DNA of 64,000 nucleotides from Streptomyces sp. NRRL WC-3605 (GTDB lineage: Bacteria > Actinomycetota > Actinomycetes > Streptomycetales > Streptomycetaceae), in contig NZ_LLZN01000039.1 in NCBI RefSeq assembly GCF_001509795.1, positions 62,001-126,000 on the forward strand. Reading direction: 5' to 3'. Of the stretch, positions 49,063 through 57,445 are shown piece by piece. The notes beneath the pieces are model-generated. The model had not been told where the DNA came from. It did not search any database and worked only from the letters and a program-made list of their open reading frames with translations. The position numbers were made by a program, and so were the translations under genes. Position 1 is the first letter of the stretch; every line of letters begins with the position of its first letter.

Positions 49063-49944
49063 ATGTTCCAGCGCGTCCCCCGCGCCCTGCGGCGGCTGAC
49101 GGTGGCCGCGGCCCTGTGCGGTGTCTTCGGTACGGTCCTGAGCGGCTGCACCGGTTCCGGCGGGTCCGGCGGTCCCGGCGGGTCCGGTGCTTCCGGCCGC
49201 GGGGACGGCGAGACGGCGCCCCGCGAAGTACGGGCGCCCGAGCCGGGTCTCGCGTTCGACTACCAGATCGGCGGTCCGTACCGCCCTCCGGCCGGAGTGC
49301 GCGCGGTGTCCCGCGACCGTACGTCGGAGCCGGCGAAGGGCGTCTACAACATCTGCTACGTCAACGCCTTCCAGGCCCAGCCGGACGCCGGCGACTGGTG
49401 GCAGGAGCATCACCCGGACCTGGTGCTGCGCGACGCCGACGGCGACCCGGTCGTCGACCGCGACTGGGACGAGCTGGTCCTGGACATCTCCACGCGGGGC
49501 AAGCGCGCACGCCTCGCCCGGATCGTCGGCGAGTGGATCGACGGCTGCGCGAAGGACGGCTTCCAGGCCGTGGAGGCGGACAACCTCGACTCGCACGAGC
49601 GCTCCGAGGGGCGGCTGACCGCGGCCGACAACATCGCCTTCGGCAAGCTGATCACCGCGCGGGCGCACGCCGCCGGCCTCGCCATAGGCCAGAAGAACGC
49701 CGCCGAATTGGCGGGACAGGGGCGTCGTATCGGCTTCGACTTCGCGGTCGCCGAGGAGTGCGGCCAGTACGACGAGTGCGACGTGTACGCGGACGCCTAC
49801 GACGACCGCGTCTTCGACATCGAGTACCGGACGGACGGCTTCGACGCGGCCTGCGAGGGCTGGGGCGACCGCGTTTCGGTGGTCCTGCGGGACCTGGACG
49901 TGGTGGCACGGGGGGAATCGGGATACCGCCGCCGGACGTGCTGA
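49063..49944 (+). CDS. GH114-family (endo-alpha-1,4-polygalactosaminidase-like) lipoprotein
   Basis: A 293-aa lipoprotein (lipobox LSGC, Cys about residue 29, then a Gly/Ser linker). The rest is a GH114 TIM barrel: FDYQIGGPYRPPAGVRAVSRDR, VYNICYVNAFQAQP, LVLDISTRGKRARLARIVGEWIDGCAKDGFQAVEADNLDSHE, AIGQKNAAELAG and FDFAVAEECGQYDEC are the conserved strands. Enzymes of this family cut galactosaminogalactan-type polymers, which Streptomyces and fungi make on their surfaces. AGGAG precedes the ATG. Confidence 0.88.
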   Translation: MFQRVPRALRRLTVAAALCGVFGTVLSGCTGSGGSGGPGGSGASGRGDGETAPREVRAPEPGLAFDYQIGGPYRPPAGVRAVSRDRTSEPAKGVYNICYVNAFQAQPDAGDWWQEHHPDLVLRDADGDPVVDRDWDELVLDISTRGKRARLARIVGEWIDGCAKDGFQAVEADNLDSHERSEGRLTAADNIAFGKLITARAHAAGLAIGQKNAAELAGQGRRIGFDFAVAEECGQYDECDVYADAYDDRVFDIEYRTDGFDAACEGWGDRVSVVLRDLDVVARGESGYRRRTC

Positions 49945-49974
49945 GAGGTCCCACAGGAGACGGGGGTCTGCGCT

Positions 49975-50012
49975 GTGTACGCCCGTACACACCGCTGTGT
50001 ACGCTCGTACGC
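49975..50012. promoter_or_regulatory. Tandem operator next to the SMR start codon
   Basis: GTGTACGCCCGTACAC (49975-49990), a palindrome with 7-bp arms, is repeated as GTGTACGCTCGTACGC (49997-50012) with a 22-bp period. The second copy abuts the ATG at 50013. A tandem TetR-type operator is likely. Confidence 0.6.
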
Positions 50013-50333
50013 ATGGGATACCTGCTGCTCGCCGGAGCCATCGCGGCCGAGGTGGCCGCCACCACCGCCATGAAGTACAGCGAAGGCTTCAGCAGGCTTC
50101 TGCCCTCCCTGCTGACCGCGCTCGGCTACCTCGTCTCCTTCACCCTGCTCGCCCAGACCCTGAAGACGGTGTCCGTCGGCACGGCCTACGCGATCTGGGC
50201 CGGCATCGGCACGGCGACCATCGCCACCATCGGCGTCCTCTTCCTGGGAGAGGGGATGACCGCCGTCAAGGCCGCCGGCATCGCGCTGATCATCCTCGGC
50301 GTGGTCGTGCTCAACCTGGGCGGTGCGCACTGA
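50013..50333 (+). CDS. Small multidrug resistance (SMR) family efflux protein
   Basis: A 106-aa four-helix protein: MGYLLLAGAIAAEVAATTAMKYSEGF with the essential Glu14, GYLVSFTLLAQTLKTVSVGTAYAIWAGIGT and the last helix GIALIILGVVVLNL. It exports cations or quaternary ammonium/guanidinium compounds. There is no Shine-Dalgarno between the operator and the ATG, so the mRNA is probably leaderless. It overlaps the TetR gene by one base (TGATG). Confidence 0.93.
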   Translation: MGYLLLAGAIAAEVAATTAMKYSEGFSRLLPSLLTALGYLVSFTLLAQTLKTVSVGTAYAIWAGIGTATIATIGVLFLGEGMTAVKAAGIALIILGVVVLNLGGAH

Positions 50334-50869
50334 TGGCCCGGCGCCACGACCCCGAACGACGGCAGCGGATCATCGACGCGGCGATCCGGGTGGTCGGCGC
50401 GCACGGCATCGCGGGGCTCAGCCATCGCACGGTCGCCGCGGAGGCGGACGTGCCGCTCGGCTCCACGACGTACCACTTCAAGACCCTCGACGACCTGCTC
50501 GTGGCCGCGCTGCGCCAGGCCAACGAGGGCTTCGCCAAGGTGATCGCCTCGCGCGGCGGTCTGGAGGATCCGGACACCGACCTGGCCGCCGAGCTCGCCG
50601 GGTGGATGGGGGAGTGGCTGGCGGGCGACCGCACCGGCGTGGAACTGGAGTACGAGCTGTACCTCGCCGCCCTGCGCCGCCCGGCCCTGCGCCCGGTCGC
50701 CGCCGAGTGGGCCGACGCCCTGGCCGCCCTGCTGACCCGCCACACGGACCCGGTCACGGCACGGGCGCTGGTGGCCCTGATGGACGGCATCTGCCTGCAA
50801 GTGCTGCTCACGGAGACGCCGTACGACGAGGGGTACGCGCGGGAGGTGCTGGGGCGGGTGGCGGGGTGA
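50333..50869 (+). CDS. TetR-family regulator of the SMR pump
   Basis: A 178-aa TetR protein: RRQRIIDAAIRVVGAHGIAGLSHRTVAAEADVPLGSTTYHFKTLDDLLVAAL is the N-terminal HTH domain; the C-terminal ligand domain is helical. Translationally coupled to the SMR gene and most likely represses it through the tandem operator upstream. Confidence 0.93.
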   Translation: MARRHDPERRQRIIDAAIRVVGAHGIAGLSHRTVAAEADVPLGSTTYHFKTLDDLLVAALRQANEGFAKVIASRGGLEDPDTDLAAELAGWMGEWLAGDRTGVELEYELYLAALRRPALRPVAAEWADALAALLTRHTDPVTARALVALMDGICLQVLLTETPYDEGYAREVLGRVAG

Positions 50870-50871
50870 GA

Positions 50872-50942
50872 GCTCGCCGTTGCCAGGGCTGAGGTTGCCC
50901 TGGTGGGGCGGAGGGCTCGCCCCTGCCAGGGCTGGGGTTGCC
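50872..50942. repeat. Direct repeats and hairpin after the TetR gene
   Basis: A 28-nt unit with a few mismatches (core TGCCAGGGCTG, then GGTTGCC) occurs at 50872-50899 and 50915-50942, period 43. The first forms a hairpin CCAGGGC (50883-50889) / GCCCTGG (50897-50903). Likely a terminator that was duplicated. Confidence 0.5.
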
Positions 50943-50998
50943 GGCCCGTACCCTGAGACGCCCCGGAGGCCGGTTGGCCCGGGCGGCCCCGCGCCGGT

Positions 50999-51004
50999 TA
51001 GGTT
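50999..51004 (+). promoter_or_regulatory. dapD -10 box, leaderless transcript
   Basis: TAGGTT ends 6 nt before the ATG at 51011; TTGGCC at 50974-50979 is a possible -35 (spacer 19). No Shine-Dalgarno. Confidence 0.45.
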
Positions 51005-51010
51005 TCCCTC

Positions 51011-52000
51011 ATGACCGACACGACTGCTCCCCGCACCACCGGCGCCGTGGCCGCCGGCCTTGCCACGATCGCCGCCGACGGCACCGTTCTGGACACCTGG
51101 TTCCCCGCGCCCGAGCTCGTCGCCGAGCCGGGCCCCTCCGGCAGCGAGCGGCTGTCCGCCGAGAAGGCCGTGGAGCTGCTCGGTGAGGGCGCCGCCAAGG
51201 CGATCGGCCCGGACGCCCGGCGCGGGGTCGAGGTCGTCGCGGTCCGCACGGTCATCTCCTCGATCGACGAGAAGCCCGTCGACGCGCACGACGTCTACCT
51301 GCGTCTGCACCTGCTCTCCCACCGCCTGGTCAAGCCGCACGGCCTGAGCCTGGAGGGCCAGTTCGGCTTCCTCGCCAACGTGGCCTGGACGTCCCTCGGC
51401 CCGGTCGCCGTGGACGACGTCGAGAAGGTCCGCCTGAACGCGCGCGCCGAGGGTCTGCACCTGCAGGTGACCTCGATCGACAAGTTCCCGCGGATGACGG
51501 ACTACGTGGCCCCGAAGGGCGTCCGCATCGCCGACGCCGACCGCGTCCGCCTCGGCGCGCACCTCGCCGAGGGCACGACGGTCATGCACGAGGGCTTCGT
51601 CAACTTCAACGCCGGCACGCTCGGCACGTCGATGGTCGAGGGCCGCATCTCCGCGGGCGTCGTCGTGGGCGACGGCTCGGACATCGGCGGCGGCGCCTCC
51701 ACGATGGGCACGCTGTCCGGCGGCGGCAACGTCATCATCTCCATCGGCGAGCGCTGCCTGATCGGCGCCGAGGCGGGCGTCGGCATCGCGCTGGGCGACG
51801 AGTGCGTGGTCGAGGCCGGCCTCTACGTAACGGCGGGCACGCGCGTGACGATGCCCGACGGCCAGATCGTCAAGGCCCGCGAACTCTCCGGCGCCTCCAA
51901 CATCCTCTTCCGCCGCAACTCGGTGACGGGAACGGTGGAGGCCCGCCCGAACAACGCGGTGTGGGGCGGCCTGAACGACGTGCTGCACAGCCACAACTGA
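51011..52000 (+). CDS. dapD: 2,3,4,5-tetrahydropyridine-2,6-dicarboxylate N-succinyltransferase
   Basis: Succinylates tetrahydrodipicolinate on the way to meso-diaminopimelate and lysine. The 329-aa product is the actinobacterial DapD type: an N-terminal domain with [22 protein letters not shown], then left-handed beta-helix hexapeptide repeats ([56 protein letters not shown]) and [14 protein letters not shown]. dapA is encoded 4.3 kb downstream. Confidence 0.96.
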   Translation: MTDTTAPRTTGAVAAGLATIAADGTVLDTWFPAPELVAEPGPSGSERLSAEKAVELLGEGAAKAIGPDARRGVEVVAVRTVISSIDEKPVDAHDVYLRLHLLSHRLVKPHGLSLEGQFGFLANVAWTSLGPVAVDDVEKVRLNARAEGLHLQVTSIDKFPRMTDYVAPKGVRIADADRVRLGAHLAEGTTVMHEGFVNFNAGTLGTSMVEGRISAGVVVGDGSDIGGGASTMGTLSGGGNVIISIGERCLIGAEAGVGIALGDECVVEAGLYVTAGTRVTMPDGQIVKARELSGASNILFRRNSVTGTVEARPNNAVWGGLNDVLHSHN

Positions 52001-52004
52001 TCAC

Positions 52005-52029
52005 GGGCGGCCGTGACCTGCGGCCGCCC
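52005..52029 (+). terminator. Terminator hairpin after dapD
   Basis: Perfect 9-bp stem GGGCGGCCG / CGGCCGCCC with a 7-nt loop, 5 nt after the stop. Confidence 0.7.
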
Positions 52030-52049
52030 CATCCAACGGACCTGGCGAA

Positions 52050-52082
52050 GCCCACGGCTCTGACCGTTCAGATGCCGTGGGC
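52050..52082. terminator. Second, longer hairpin after dapD
   Basis: GCCCACGGC-TCTGA-CCGT-TCAGA-T-GCCGTGGGC: 14 paired bases with one bulged T and a tetraloop. It may end transcription from both sides, as the FG-GAP gene converges, although the latter's stop is 185 nt away; that gap shows nothing else clear. Confidence 0.6.
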
Positions 52083-52266
52083 GTTGTCGTTGCCGGTCGG
52101 CGACGGGTGAGCTCGGGCGGCCGAGCGGCGCCCTGCTCCTCGCGATTTTGGAGACCGCGCGCGACACCACGGCCCCTGAGGTCTTCTCGGCACCGAGGGC
52201 ACCTGCGCCGGCCCGGCACGACGGCCCGTTGCCGTCGCGACCGGGCCCGCCGGCCCCACAGGTCGC

Positions 52267-53622
52267 TCAGTCGCTGAACGCTGCGCCCATTTCGGGCAGT
52301 TCTGTCAGTCCTGTGGCCGTCGGCCCACTGGACGAGCCGCGCAGGAGCACGCTCAGGTCCACCGCGCCGATCGCAAGGTCCGCCTTGCCGTCGCCGGTCA
52401 CGTCGCGCACCCGCAGTGCGTATCCGAAAGACTCGTGCGAGTCGGCCGGACCCTGAACCGTCTGCGGGACCCACGAGGAACGGGTACCGGTCAGGCCATC
52501 GGATCCGCCCCGGAACACGTGGACGCCGCCCTGGTCCGCCAGCCCGTTCACGTCCTCGTGTGGCACACCGACCGCCAGGTCCGCGTAGCCGTCGCCGTTG
52601 ATGTCGCCCGCCGAGACGGCATAGCCGAAGTTGTCGTCCGCCTCGGGACTGCCGGAGACGCCGGAGCTGGCCTGGTTGTACGTCATGGAGCCGCTCGGAC
52701 CGGAGGACGTGCCGCGCCAGACGCTGACGATGCCCTTGCCGCCGTTGTTGTCGGGCAGGCCGACGGCGATGTCGCCGTACCCGTTCTTGTCGAAGTCGCC
52801 GATCGCCGCGGTCCAGGGAGCGCTGGAGTACGTCTTGGAGGCGCCCGACGTCAGGCCGCCTGTGGCGCCCTTCAGGAACCAGATCCGGGGCACTGGCTTG
52901 TTGTCGATGAACTGCTCGCCGAGCACCACCAGGTCGGTTCTACCGTCGCCGTCGACCTTGCCGGCGGCGAGGCCGGAGGAGTACCAGCCCTGGCCCTCCT
53001 TGTCGATCTTGCTGACGCTGCCGGTGGTGCCGGACTTGGTGAAGCCGCCGCGGTACAGCCACGTCTCCGAGCCGCCGATCACCGCGAGGTCCGGGGAGCC
53101 GTCACCGTTGAAGTCGCCGGCGGCGAGGTCGCGGCCGAAGTAGCTGCCGGCGCCGGACTTCGGGGTCACGTTGGTGCCGCCGGACAGGCCGGATCGGGAG
53201 CCCCAGACGATGGTGACCGTGCCGCGGTTCTGCGTGCTGCCGACCTTTTCCATCGGGTTGCCGACGATCAGGTCCGCGTAGCCGTCCTCGTTGAGGTCCG
53301 CGCTGGTCATCGAATCGCCGAACGCGTCGTCTTCTTCGCCGGTGCCGGGGATGCCCGGGCTGTCCTGGTGGACGACCTGGGTGCGGGAGGTGTCGAGGCC
53401 GCCGGCCTTGCCGTAGACGATGTTGACGGCGCCACCGTCCCAGCCGTCGTCGCCGGAGATGCCCTGGTAGTAGTGGCTGTACGCCACATCCCGGTATCCG
53501 TCACCGTTGAAGTCGTCGTAGTGCTTGGCCACGGCTGCGGACGCCGGCGCGCTCAAGGTGAGCGGCGCGAGGCCCCCGGCGAGGAGGACGGCCGCCAGGG
53601 CCGCCGTGGTGCGTCTGTGCAT
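52267..53622 (-). CDS. Secreted FG-GAP repeat (integrin-like beta-propeller) protein
   Basis: A 451-aa secreted protein: signal peptide MHRRTTAALAAVLLAGGLAPLTLSAPASA, then seven FG-GAP repeats with calcium-loop motifs (DFNGDGYRDVAYS, DLNEDGYADLIVG, DFNGDGSPDLAVI, KVDGDGRTDLVVL, DFDKNGYGDIAVG, DINGDGYADLAVG, DVTGDGKADLAIG), fitting a seven-bladed propeller. No enzyme motif seen. The ATG at 53622 has AAGGAG; an in-frame ATG 36 codons upstream also has a good AGGAGA and is an alternative. Confidence 0.88.
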   Translation of the reverse strand: MHRRTTAALAAVLLAGGLAPLTLSAPASAAVAKHYDDFNGDGYRDVAYSHYYQGISGDDGWDGGAVNIVYGKAGGLDTSRTQVVHQDSPGIPGTGEEDDAFGDSMTSADLNEDGYADLIVGNPMEKVGSTQNRGTVTIVWGSRSGLSGGTNVTPKSGAGSYFGRDLAAGDFNGDGSPDLAVIGGSETWLYRGGFTKSGTTGSVSKIDKEGQGWYSSGLAAGKVDGDGRTDLVVLGEQFIDNKPVPRIWFLKGATGGLTSGASKTYSSAPWTAAIGDFDKNGYGDIAVGLPDNNGGKGIVSVWRGTSSGPSGSMTYNQASSGVSGSPEADDNFGYAVSAGDINGDGYADLAVGVPHEDVNGLADQGGVHVFRGGSDGLTGTRSSWVPQTVQGPADSHESFGYALRVRDVTGDGKADLAIGAVDLSVLLRGSSSGPTATGLTELPEMGAAFSD

Positions 53623-54170
53623 GGGGAGTGAAGCTCCTTGTGTCTGGCCGAAACGGTCACGCCGAGTCGGAGGTCGCCGCCGGTGGAGCCCCGCCGCGAA
53701 CGCGAGGCACTGCGGGTGGTGCTCGTACATGTGGGTCTCCTGTGCGGCGGGGATGCCCGGCGGCCATCCCCCGTCTGGCGGGTGCCTGCCCGCCCGTGTC
53801 CGCCAGGAGCCGGCCCCTGCCTCACCGGGTGGCCGGCGATCAGGAGACGGCTGGAGAGGGGCAAGGGTTGTACGTGAGTACGTGGCGTCGTCGTTCTCAG
53901 GCATGCCCTGACGGCCGGCCCGGGGGCGCTCACTCCTCGCGATCCATTCGTCCCCGTGGCGGCGCAAGTCGATTTGTTGACCGAAGCCCGGCTTCTCGTG
54001 GTCGAGCCGGTCTGACTCCAGGCCGCCCCTCCGACGTGCACGAACGAGCTACCTCCCGTGACCTTTGGACCGGTCAGGTCGATGAACGGGTGGACGCAAG
54101 GTTCGATCAGACGTCGAGATGATGAGATGAGGGCCGGGAGTTGAGGGAAAGGGCGACTGGGAGGCGCGGG
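53623..54170. other. 548-bp intergenic region
   Basis: No gene supported beyond the possible upstream start of the FG-GAP gene near 53730 (minus strand). Open frames on both strands are GC shadows without conserved sequence. It should contain the FG-GAP promoter (minus) and that of the small secreted protein (plus). Confidence 0.5.
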
Positions 54171-54371
54171 GTGCCGCGTCTCGGGGTGTCGGTGCTGGTC
54201 GCGGGGGTCGTGGGTTGCGTGGTCGCCGGGCACGCCCACGCCGACGAGACCAACACCGGGGCGCACAACGGGCCCCGGATCGGGCTGGTCAACACGGGGC
54301 AGGTCGACGATCCGATGGAGGACGTGCTGGAGCACTTCCTGCTCGTCGGGGACGGGTACAGCTGGGGGTGA
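54171..54371 (+). CDS. Small secreted protein, 66 aa
   Basis: MPRLGVSVLVAGVVGCVVAGHAHADE is a typical signal peptide, followed by only about 40 mature residues (NTGAHNGPRIGLVNTGQVDDPMEDVLEHFLLVGDGYSWG). The GTG at 54171 has GGGAGG 6 nt upstream; a TTG at 54141 is possible. Codon bias fits a real gene. Function unknown; it lies before the ECF sigma gene. Confidence 0.65.
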   Translation: MPRLGVSVLVAGVVGCVVAGHAHADETNTGAHNGPRIGLVNTGQVDDPMEDVLEHFLLVGDGYSWG

Positions 54372-54535
54372 GCAGCAGCGCGGGGGCCGGGGGCCCGTCA
54401 GGTCCCCGGCTGTCCCGCGGCATCCTCCCCGTATCCGTCTGTTTCCTCGCGGAGGCATAGCGGCAGCGACCCGCACGCGTCACACGGAGCAGGAGAGGCG
54501 GGCATCCGGTCCGTCCGGGGGAAGAGAAGGTGACG

Positions 54536-55096
54536 ATGGATGCGGAAGCTCAGGACGGCTTTCGGGGGTTCGTGGAGAGCAGGTCGTCCGCACTGCTCAA
54601 GACCGCCGTGCTGCTGAGCGGCGGCGACCGGCACGCCGCCGAGGACCTGTTGCAGAACGCCCTGATCAAGGCCGCAGGCCGCTGGCAGCGCATCGACGAA
54701 CCCGAGGCGTACGTACGGCAGATCCTGTACCGGCAGCAGATCAGCCGCTGGCGGCTGAAGTGGCCCCGGCGGGAGGTGAGCGTCGCCGATCTCCCCGAGC
54801 CCGCCGGCGACCCGGACGCCTCGGCCGCCGCCGAACTCCGGCTGCTCATGCGCGGCGCCCTCGCCCGGCTCACCCCGCGCCAGCGCACCGTCCTGGTGCT
54901 GCGCTACTTCGAGGACCTGCCCGAGGCCGACGTGGCCCGCATCCTCGGCTGTTCGGTCGGCACCGTACGGTCCACCACCCACCGCTCGCTGGCCCGGCTG
55001 AGGGCCCTCGCCCCCGAGCTGCGCGCCCTCGACCCCGGCGCGGCCACCGCCCGGCCGGCGCCGTCCCGCGACTTCTCCCCGATGGAGGTGCGTTAA
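54536..55096 (+). CDS. ECF RNA polymerase sigma factor, SigE-like actinobacterial group
   Basis: A 186-aa ECF sigma factor. Region 2 is DGFRGFVESRSSALLKTAVLLSGGDRHAAEDLLQNALIKAAGRW, region 4 LTPRQRTVLVLRYFEDLPEADVARILGCSVGTVRSTTHRSLARLR. Conservation of YVRQILYRQQISRWR between them marks the SigE/'SACE' group. ATG 54536 with AGAGAAGG 5 nt upstream; a GTG two codons earlier overlaps that site. The next gene follows the TAA directly and is probably its membrane partner. Confidence 0.93.
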   Translation: MDAEAQDGFRGFVESRSSALLKTAVLLSGGDRHAAEDLLQNALIKAAGRWQRIDEPEAYVRQILYRQQISRWRLKWPRREVSVADLPEPAGDPDASAAAELRLLMRGALARLTPRQRTVLVLRYFEDLPEADVARILGCSVGTVRSTTHRSLARLRALAPELRALDPGAATARPAPSRDFSPMEVR

Positions 55097-56332
55097 GTGA
55101 ACGTCGAGGAACTCGTGCGCCAGTCGCTGCGGGAGCAGGCCGGTGAACAGCCGCCCGTGGACACCGGGTTCGCCGACCGGGTGCTCGCCGTCCGCCGGCG
55201 CCGCCGTACCCGGCGCATCGCCTCCGTCGCGGCGGCCACCGCGGCCGTCGTCGGCATCGCCGTCGCCGTGCCGCTGCTCGACCGGGGCGAGGGCGACGCC
55301 CGGCCGGCCGTCGGCCTGGGCACCGACGGTGTCCAGGCCCATCCCGACCAGTCCCCGCCGCGGGACGTCATCGGCGCCGGGCAGACCGTCCTGGCCGCCC
55401 ACTACACGTCCGCGCTGCGCGTCCGGTCCGAGAAGCGGGGGACCGTCGAGCGCACCTACTGGCTGCTCGATGCGAGGACCGGCATGTACAAGAAGGACAC
55501 CCGCTGGTCGTTCGTCGCCGTCGCGCCCGGCCTGAGGACGGCCGCCGTGCTGGAACGAGGGCTGCCCGCCCACCGGATCGGCCTGCTCGACCTCGCGTCG
55601 GGCCGCGTCGAGCGCTGGATCCAGGTCCAGCACGGCGTCGGCGGCCTCGCGTTCAGCCACGACGGGAGCAGGCTCGTGGCGACGACGTACGGGGAGGACC
55701 CCGACCTGCGCACCAAGGAGAAGATGCAAGGACCCGACGGGCCGGTGTGGCAGTGGAACTCCGCGTACGGCCGGTCGAGCAGGTCCGGCTTCTACGTCCT
55801 CGACGTGGCACACGGCACGGGCTCCTGGAGCGCCGTCCCGTCCGACCGCACCATCAACGCCCGCCAGGACTTCGCGTTCAGCCGGGCCGGCGACCGCGTG
55901 TACGCGCAGTACGTCGGGGGCCGTGACGGGCTCCAGCAGTTCTACTCCCTCGACGGCGCCAAGACCGCCGCCCCGGCCGACGAGAAGCACCTGCGCTCCG
56001 ACGTCCCCGCCCGGCTGTCCCCGGACGGACGGCTCGCCGCCCTCGGGCTGTCCAGGGAGGTCGACGGCGACCCGGGACGGAGCTACTCCTCGATCCTCGA
56101 CCCCCGCACCGGCAAGGAGATCACCAAGGTGCGCGGCGCCGACCTGCTCGCCTGGGCCGACGACAAGCGGCTCATCGCCTGGGAACGGGTGACCGGACTG
56201 GACGAGACGTACCGGCCCCGGCTGGTCCTGGTCACCCTCGGCAGTGACAAGGTCGTCCCCCTCAGCGGGGTCCGCGAGCCGGACGAGGACATCCTCCGGC
56301 AGAAGTGGGTGCCGGTCTTCGCCCGCCGGTGA
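55097..56332 (+). CDS. Membrane protein with WD40/TolB-like propeller, putative partner of the sigma factor
   Basis: A 411-aa protein with a short cytoplasmic N-terminus (VEELVRQSLREQAGEQPPVDTGFADRVLAVRRRRRTRR), one helix (IASVAAATAAVVGIAVAVPLL) and a large extracytoplasmic beta-propeller-like part (LAFSHDGSRLVATTYG, FAFSRAGDRVYAQYVGG, ARLSPDGRLAALGLS). This layout is common downstream of SigE-group ECF genes, where the N-terminus may hold the sigma factor. GTG start one base after the sigma stop codon. Confidence 0.82.
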   Translation: MNVEELVRQSLREQAGEQPPVDTGFADRVLAVRRRRRTRRIASVAAATAAVVGIAVAVPLLDRGEGDARPAVGLGTDGVQAHPDQSPPRDVIGAGQTVLAAHYTSALRVRSEKRGTVERTYWLLDARTGMYKKDTRWSFVAVAPGLRTAAVLERGLPAHRIGLLDLASGRVERWIQVQHGVGGLAFSHDGSRLVATTYGEDPDLRTKEKMQGPDGPVWQWNSAYGRSSRSGFYVLDVAHGTGSWSAVPSDRTINARQDFAFSRAGDRVYAQYVGGRDGLQQFYSLDGAKTAAPADEKHLRSDVPARLSPDGRLAALGLSREVDGDPGRSYSSILDPRTGKEITKVRGADLLAWADDKRLIAWERVTGLDETYRPRLVLVTLGSDKVVPLSGVREPDEDILRQKWVPVFARR

Positions 56333-56345
56333 GCCGGGGGCCCGC

Positions 56346-57257
56346 TCAAGTGCCGGGCACGCACTCCTCGTACGCCGCCAGCAGCCCGTCGGCCGCCTCC
56401 CGGCCGGCGGGCCGCAGCGGTGCGCGGACCGGGCCGCCGGGCAGACCGAGCGCGCCGAGCAGCGCCTTGGCGGTGACCGCTCCGGGCAGTCCGGCGCTCA
56501 TCATCGACTCGATGAGCGGGATGGCGCGATGCTGGAGGCGGGCGGACACGGGGGTGTCGCCCGCCTCGAACGCGTCGAGCACCGAGCGGAGATGGCGCGG
56601 GATCACATTGGCGACCGTGCTGACGTAGCCGGCGCCGCCCACGGCCCGCAGGGCGAGGATGTGCTCGTCGCACCCCGCGTAGTACGCCAGGTCCGTGCGC
56701 GCGAGGACCTTCTGCGCGCCCAGGAAGTCGTACGAGCAGTCCTTCACCGCCACGATCCGCGGGTGCCCGGCGAGCCGGAGCATCGTCTCCGGTTCGATAC
56801 GGGTGCCGGTCCGGCCGGGGATGTCGTAGAGGACGACCGGCAGTCCCGCCGCGTCGGCGACCTCCCGGAAGTGCGCCTCCACGGCGTCCTGCGGGGGCCT
56901 GCTGTAGTACGGGGCGACCACGAGCAGGGCGTCGGCGCCCGCCTTCTCGGCGGCCAGCGCCAGGTCGACCGTGTGACGGGTGTCGGCGGTCCCCACACCC
57001 GCGACGATCGAGGCCCGATCGCCCACGGCCTGCCGTACCGCCCGGATCAGGTCCGCCTTCTCCGCGTCGGTGGTGGTGGGGGACTCGCCGGTCGTCCCGG
57101 ACAGGACCAGGCCGTCGCACCCCTCGCCCACCAGGTGGTCGGCGAGACGCTGCGCGCCGTCGAGGTCGAGCGCGCCCTCCCGTGTGAAGGGGGTGACCAT
57201 GGCGCACAGCGCCCGGCCGAGGGGCGGGGCGGCGGCGGAAGTGCCGGGAGTCGTCAT
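56346..57257 (-). CDS. dapA: 4-hydroxy-tetrahydrodipicolinate synthase
   Basis: Condenses pyruvate and aspartate semialdehyde, first step to diaminopimelate. The 303-aa product has VLSGTTGESPTTTDAEK (Thr pair), YYSRPPQDAVEAHF, the catalytic Tyr in VVLYDIPGRTGTRI and the Schiff-base Lys in IVAVKDCSYD. N-acetylneuraminate lyase-like enzymes share the fold, but GTTGE and the Arg in PGRTG favour DapA. An AT-rich stretch upstream at 57292-57318 should hold the promoter. Confidence 0.93.
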   Translation of the reverse strand: MTTPGTSAAAPPLGRALCAMVTPFTREGALDLDGAQRLADHLVGEGCDGLVLSGTTGESPTTTDAEKADLIRAVRQAVGDRASIVAGVGTADTRHTVDLALAAEKAGADALLVVAPYYSRPPQDAVEAHFREVADAAGLPVVLYDIPGRTGTRIEPETMLRLAGHPRIVAVKDCSYDFLGAQKVLARTDLAYYAGCDEHILALRAVGGAGYVSTVANVIPRHLRSVLDAFEAGDTPVSARLQHRAIPLIESMMSAGLPGAVTAKALLGALGLPGGPVRAPLRPAGREAADGLLAAYEECVPGT

Positions 57258-57291
57258 GGAGGTAGTCTCGGCATCTGCGATTGCGTAGCTC

Positions 57292-57318
57292 CACTTAAAT
57301 TATCTACAAGGTATTCGT
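57292..57318 (-). promoter_or_regulatory. AT-rich promoter/operator region upstream of dapA
   Basis: About 27 bp of strongly AT-rich sequence, including ATTATCTACAAGG on the plus strand. On the minus strand GTAGATAATT resembles a -10 region. Such AT islands are rare in this window and point to a promoter or regulator site. Confidence 0.4.
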
Positions 57319-57445
57319 AAGCGATGCTGAGAGGTTGCGGCGGCCGGCCCCGTCAACTGCTCGTCCTTGACCTCGACTTCGCTTGAGGTCGAAAAGTGGG
57401 TGCTGCGGGTGACCGCCCGCGCTCGCGACCGATTCGGAGGCCGTC

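Noticed and set aside
53623..53911. Plus-strand frames upstream of the FG-GAP gene as small genes
   Set aside because: They have no ribosome binding site or recognisable sequence and overlap the likely minus-strand leader.
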